DNA of 64,000 nt from Cryptosporangium aurantiacum (lineage in GTDB: Bacteria > Actinomycetota > Actinomycetes > Mycobacteriales > Cryptosporangiaceae). Positions 58,867 to 64,000 of this stretch are shown piece after piece. The position numbers were made by a program, and so were the translations under genes. Location of the stretch: positions 124,001 through 188,000 of the forward strand of contig NZ_FRCS01000004.1 in the NCBI RefSeq assembly GCF_900143005.1, given 5' to 3'. Numbering within the stretch: position 1 is the first letter of the stretch; every line of letters starts with the position of its first letter. The notes under the pieces are model-generated. The model made no database searches. It was not told the origin of the DNA and saw nothing but the letters and a program-made list of their open reading frames with translations.

Positions 58867-60230
58867 CGCGCCTGCCGCTGTGGTCGTCGCTGCTGATCGG
58901 TTTGCTCGTGCTGACGGCGGTGGCGCTCGGGATCGCCGGCGCCACCAACCTGGTCGCGCTGCGCGGTGACCTGGTGGCCCGGACCGACGTCCAGTTGCGG
59001 CTCGCCGCGTCCTACGTCGAGCAGCGCATGAACACGCCGGGGACCCGGCTCGGCGCGCAGCAGATGCTCGCGCCGACCGACTATCTGCTGGAGATCCGCG
59101 CCCCCGGCGGCAGGCTCGTGCGCCGCGCGGGCCTCGAACCACTGCCGGAAGAGCTGCTGATCGACGCCGCTCCGGCGCCCCGGCCGGACACCACGGTGTC
59201 CCGACCGGCGACCGTGCTCGACGGGCGGTACCGGGTCCTCACCGTCCGTGGCGCGTCCGCGGTCGTGGTGGTCGCTCTTTCGCTCAGCCCGGTGGAGGAG
59301 ACCGTGCGCCGCCTCGCCCTCGTTCAGATCGCGGCGGGCGCGGCGGTGCTGCTGCTCCTGGGTCTGTTCGCGCTGCTGCTGGTCCGCCGTGGGTTGCGCC
59401 CGCTGGAGGCGGTCACTCGCACGGCGTCCGCGATTGCCGGTGGTGACCTCGATCGGAGGGTCCCGGCCCGGAAGGGCGCCGACCGAACCGAGGTCGGTCG
59501 GCTGACCGCCGCCGTCAACGGCATGCTCGCGCGCATCGAGGACGCCGTCGCGGCCCGGAGCCGTTCGGAGGACCAGCTGCGCCGGTTCGTGGCGGACGCG
59601 TCCCACGAGCTACGGACGCCGCTGACCTCGATCCGGGGGTACGTGCAGATGCTGCGCCAGGGCATCGTCGACGAGCGCCGCCGGCCGGACGTGCTGCGCC
59701 GCACCGACGAGGAAGCCGTCCGGATGAGCGCGATCGTCGACGACCTGCTGTACCTCGCGCGGCTCGACGTGCAACCGCTGCTGCGGGCCGACCGAGTGGA
59801 TCTGGTCGCGCTCGTCCGGGACGCGGTGTCGGACGCCCTCGCCGCGCAGCCCGGGCGCCCTACCGAACTCGACCTGCCGCAACGCTGCGAGGTGTCCGGC
59901 GACACCGACGCCCTGCGTCAGGTGATGGCCAACTTGCTCGGCAACGTCCGCGTGCACACGCCGCCGGACGCACCGGTCCGGATCTCACTCACCGCCGACG
60001 AGACAACCGTGCGTCTCGAGGTCGCCGACCGCGGACCAGGGATGAGCGAACGGACCGCCGCGCGGGCGTTCGACCGGTTCGCGCGCGGGGCGTCCGCGAC
60101 GGCGGGGAGCGGGCTGGGGCTGGCGATCGTCGCCGAGATAGTCGAGGCGCACGGCGGCACGGCAACGGTGCGCTCCGAGCCCCAAACCGGCACCACCGTC
60201 GCAGTGCACCTACCCGCCGGAGACGTCTAG
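58863..60230 (+). CDS. Sensor histidine kinase
   Basis: This 455-residue membrane kinase overlaps the regulator gene by four bases (ATGA). Helix one (about 8-30) and helix two (about 152-174) flank a roughly 120-residue extracellular sensor. HAMP (175-227) and the dimerisation helix follow, with His248 in DASHELRTPLTS. The ATPase domain has the N-box NLLGNVRVH (the usual NA replaced by NV), G1 DRGPGMSER and G2 GSGLGLAIV. The sensor domain has no identifiable fold. The last 21 bp overlap the convergent dusB gene. Confidence 0.94.
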   Translation: MTRLPLWSSLLIGLLVLTAVALGIAGATNLVALRGDLVARTDVQLRLAASYVEQRMNTPGTRLGAQQMLAPTDYLLEIRAPGGRLVRRAGLEPLPEELLIDAAPAPRPDTTVSRPATVLDGRYRVLTVRGASAVVVVALSLSPVEETVRRLALVQIAAGAAVLLLLGLFALLLVRRGLRPLEAVTRTASAIAGGDLDRRVPARKGADRTEVGRLTAAVNGMLARIEDAVAARSRSEDQLRRFVADASHELRTPLTSIRGYVQMLRQGIVDERRRPDVLRRTDEEAVRMSAIVDDLLYLARLDVQPLLRADRVDLVALVRDAVSDALAAQPGRPTELDLPQRCEVSGDTDALRQVMANLLGNVRVHTPPDAPVRISLTADETTVRLEVADRGPGMSERTAARAFDRFARGASATAGSGLGLAIVAEIVEAHGGTATVRSEPQTGTTVAVHLPAGDV

Positions 60231-61352
60231 TTCGGCGTCGGTGGGCGTGGTGAGCGCGTCGGGGTCGTCGAGCCATCCCTCGGGCAGCACCACGCGCCGG
60301 GCGCCGGTGGTGCGTCCGCGGGGCTCGCCGACCTCCGCTGCCGGGAACGGTGCCGCCGGATCGAGACGCGCCAGCAGGTCGTCGAGCTCGGCCAGGCTGC
60401 TCACCATGCCCATCTCCCGGCGCAGCGTCGACCCGACCGGATAACCCTTCAGGTACCAGGCGACGTGTTTGCGGAAGTCCGGCAAACCGCGGTCCTCCCC
60501 CATCCACTCCGCCAGCAACTCCGCGTGCCGTCGCATCGTCACCGCGACCTCGCCCAGGCGGGGGCGCACCCGCTCCGGACGCCCGGCGAACGCCGCCGCC
60601 AAGTCCGCGAACAACCACGGGCGGCCCAGGCAGCCCCGTCCGACGACCACGCCGGCGCAGCCGGTCTCGGCCACCATGCGGACCGCGTCGTCGGCCTCCC
60701 AGATATCGCCGTTCCCCAGCACCGGCACCTGCAGTGTCGCCGCCAGCTCCGCGATCGGCTCCCAGTTCGCGCGGCCGCCGTAGAACTGCGCGGCGGTGCG
60801 GCCGTGCAGCGCGACCGCGGCCACCCCGGCGTCCTCGGCCGCGCGTCCAGCGTCGCGGAACGTGACGTGGTTCTCGTCGATGCCGATGCGCAGCTTCACG
60901 GTGACCGGCACGTCGGTGCCTCGAGTGGCCCGAACCGCCCGCTCCACGATCTTTGCGAACAGTTTGCGCCGGAACGGCAGCGCCGAGCCGCCCCCACGGC
61001 GGGTCACCTTGGGCACCGGGCAGCCGAAGTTCAGGTCGACGTGGTCGGCCAGGTTTTCCTGCACGACCATCTCGACGGCCCGCCCGACGATGTCCGGGTC
61101 GACGCCGTAGAGCTGGATCGAGCGGGGCTGCTCGTCCGGCGAGAACGTGATCAGGTTCATCGTCTTCTGGTTGCGCTCGACCAGCGCCCGGGTCGTGATC
61201 ATCTCGCTGACGTAGAGCCCGGCGCCGTGCTCGCGGCAGAGCCGGCGGAACGCGACGTTCGTGATCCCGGCCATCGGCGCCAGCACCACCGGCGGGTCGA
61301 CGAGGTGCGGGCCGACGGTGAGCGGACGAGCGGCGGTCAGAGCAGAAGACAC
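60210..61352 (-). CDS. dusB: tRNA-dihydrouridine synthase
   Basis: This roughly 380-residue flavoenzyme reduces uridine to dihydrouridine in the tRNA D-loop. The FMN barrel starts PPVVLAPMAGITNVAFRRLC. The catalytic Cys is in HVDLNFGCPVPKVTRRGGGS, and LRIGIDENHVTF, ALHGRTAAQFYGG and VLGNGDIWEADDAVRM match the NifR3/DusB type. GTG 61352 is the best start; upstream in-frame sequence runs through a palindrome and has no family residues. A DusB C-terminal helical domain is present. It converges on the histidine kinase with overlapping ends. Confidence 0.93.
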   Translation of the reverse strand: MSSALTAARPLTVGPHLVDPPVVLAPMAGITNVAFRRLCREHGAGLYVSEMITTRALVERNQKTMNLITFSPDEQPRSIQLYGVDPDIVGRAVEMVVQENLADHVDLNFGCPVPKVTRRGGGSALPFRRKLFAKIVERAVRATRGTDVPVTVKLRIGIDENHVTFRDAGRAAEDAGVAAVALHGRTAAQFYGGRANWEPIAELAATLQVPVLGNGDIWEADDAVRMVAETGCAGVVVGRGCLGRPWLFADLAAAFAGRPERVRPRLGEVAVTMRRHAELLAEWMGEDRGLPDFRKHVAWYLKGYPVGSTLRREMGMVSSLAELDDLLARLDPAAPFPAAEVGEPRGRTTGARRVVLPEGWLDDPDALTTPTDAELDVSGG

Positions 61353-61433
61353 GCCCTCCAGCGTCTCACGCGCGCGGAGTAACCCGCCGCGCTCCCGTCG
61401 CGGATAGCCTCGCGGTCGGCGGTCCTCCCGGGC

Positions 61434-61481
61434 ATGAAACGCGGATCGGTCCAGCCAGCGCTGGACCGATCCGCGTTTCAT
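61434..61481. terminator. Perfect 21-bp hairpin between the XdhC-like gene and dusB
   Basis: Arms 61434-61454 and 61461-61481 are exact reverse complements around CCAGCG. It lies 30 bp past the stop of the XdhC-like gene and 82 bp before dusB on the same strand, so it probably ends the glyS-XdhC transcript and insulates dusB. No T-run follows, apart from GCGTTTC. Confidence 0.8.
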
Positions 61482-61510
61482 CGCGGACGCCGAGCGCGAG
61501 CGGAGCTGCG

Positions 61511-62481
61511 TCAGTGGATGGCGGCGTCCGACGAGCGCAATGCCGCGCCCGCCCGGCCGGAGCGGGTGGCGAGCACCTCGGCGACGATGCTCACCGCGGT
61601 CTCGGCGGGGCTGCGCGCGCCCAGATCCAGCCCTACCGGGCCATGAATGCGGTCGAGCTGCTCGGACGGCACCCCCGCCGCCAGCAAGCGCTGACGCCGA
61701 GTGGCCTGGGTGCGGCGGGACCCCAGCGCACCGAGGAACCCGCGGCCGTGGGCCAACCCCACCCGCAGCACCTCGTCCATCGCCGGATCGTGGTCGAGCA
61801 GCACGAGCACGTCCGCCGCCCAGAACGCGGAGACCGCGGCCACCGCGTCCTCGACCGAGGACACGTCCCGCGCAGACCACCCCAGCAGCGAAGCCTGCGC
61901 GGCCAGCGCTGATGCCAGCAACCCACCGCCGACGGTCACCACGGTCGGCGTCGGCACCCACGCGTCCACCAAGACGTTGTCGTTGACCACCGACCGGCTG
62001 CTCGCACCCGCCGCGAGCAGCCGGGACGCCTCGTCGATAGCAGAAGCGTCCCGGTCGGCGGCGCCGAGCGAACCGGTGACGCCGGACTCCTCCACCGCCA
62101 GCCACGAACCCGAGTCGAGGTCCGTTGCCAGCGCCACCGGCGAACCGGCTGCCAGCGCTTCCCACACCGCTCGGTCGGACACCGCGTGCACCAGCACCCG
62201 CGCGGACCCGGCGCACGCGAGGCCGGCCGCCACAGCGTCCGACTCGCTGACGGGAGCACGCACGACCGACGAGGAACCGGACAGCGCAGCCGGAACCACC
62301 CCGTCGACGACGGGGTCGGCGACCCCGCGGAGAACGCCTCCCACGCGCGCGCCGTCGTCACGGACCGCCAGCATTTCGCCGGCGGGCACCGCGCCGAACC
62401 CGCGCACGTCCACGACCCGGGCGACGGCAACCCGGTGGCCGCCGTCCAGCCACTCCACAACCGTCCGCCCGAGCTCGCGCA

Positions 62482-62482
<1 letters not shown>
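61511..62482 (-). CDS. XdhC-family protein
   Basis: This 323-residue protein has the two parts of XdhC/CoxI proteins, which insert or sulfurate the molybdenum cofactor of xanthine or CO dehydrogenases. The N-terminal piece has VVEWLDGGHRVAVARVVDVR, GAVPAGEMLAV and GVVEGGV-like GGVLRGVADP. The C-terminal Rossmann piece has VVTVGGGLLASALAAQASLL, LLDHDPAMDEVLR, GFLGALGSRRTQATRRQRLL and IHGPVGLDLGARSPAETAVS. No molybdenum hydroxylase subunits are in the window. Its start shares one base with the glyS stop (TGATG), an unusual but tight coupling to a tRNA synthetase gene. Confidence 0.9.
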
Positions 62483-63864
<1,382 letters not shown>

Positions 63865-64000
63865 CGGGATTCTCCATCCGGACTGGCAGTTCGGCGGCTA
63901 TGACGAGCCAGGCTACCCCGCCGACGCCGGGCACCCGCCACCCCATTACGCCCTGGCCAATCCCGGTGTGTCGGCTTTCGTCCGGATCAGCGGGGACAGA
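63865..64000. other. Upstream region of glyS at the window edge
   Basis: This carries the glyS promoter. An open plus-strand frame from an ATG at 63900 runs to the window end without a stop, but its 33 residues are Pro/Thr-rich and match no family I know, so I do not call a gene. Confidence 0.4.

Noticed and set aside
63900-64000. Possible gene start divergent from glyS
   Set aside because: Only 33 codons are visible, with no recognisable residues; the window ends before it can be judged.

Overview
The window is high-GC, gene-dense chromosomal DNA from an actinomycete (Actinomycetota). The clues are GTG starts, strong third-position G/C, lipoprotein signal peptides, a mycofactocin-coupled dehydrogenase, a SigG/SigX5-like ECF sigma factor with a SnoaL tail, and a glyS-dusB / ppdK / dgt / dnaG housekeeping neighbourhood. 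I cannot name the genus from sequence alone.

Region 1 (1-14.8 kb) is carbohydrate-acid catabolism. A plus-strand operon (2-5772) holds the end of an L-fuconate dehydratase, a sugar ABC transporter (lipoprotein, double ATPase, permease), an L-fucose-dehydrogenase-like aldo-keto reductase and an L-fuconolactonase-like amidohydrolase. Together they form the uptake and first three oxidative steps of non-phosphorylating L-fucose breakdown. It converges on a minus-strand operon (11582-5787): LysR regulator, 5-dehydro-4-deoxyglucarate dehydratase, glucarate dehydratase, galactarate/talarate dehydratase and 2-oxoglutarate-semialdehyde dehydrogenase. This is a complete hexarate-to-2-oxoglutarate route. 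Divergent from the LysR gene is a tripartite tricarboxylate-type transporter (tctC-tctB-tctA), probably the hexarate importer.

Region 2 (14.8-28.6 kb) is accessory. It has two TetR genes with visible palindromes, a cytochrome P450 plus mycofactocin-type SDR, a PD-(D/E)XK nuclease-like protein, and an ECF sigma factor with SnoaL partners. A decayed mobile-element zone (about 21.2-24.8 kb) contains transposase, integrase, HAD-hydrolase and other broken genes around one intact secreted protein built from three two-cysteine repeats. Then come an MDR/NmrA oxidoreductase pair with a divergent TetR, a tRNA-Asn, a small YtxH-like protein and two very strong hairpins.

Region 3 (28.8-40.5 kb) is a second sugar ABC operon led by a ROK regulator and ending with a Gfo/Idh/MocA dehydrogenase and a TIM-barrel isomerase/epimerase. 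Next to it are xylulokinase, a MocR/PdxR regulator and a divergent EamA exporter.

Region 4 (40.5-64 kb) is mainly core: dnaG, dgt, a diacylglycerol-kinase-family lipid kinase, ppdK, dusB, an XdhC-like protein and glyS. Interspersed are a PhzF-rhodanese pair, a second fuconolactonase-like gene, a membrane Ser/Thr kinase whose outer half is a family-5 solute-binding protein, and a copper-monooxygenase-like lipoprotein followed by a two-component system with three direct repeats at an exact 11-bp period. Short GC-rich tandem repeats recur at or just past stop codons (40.7, 44.6 and 48.8 kb) and inside tctB.
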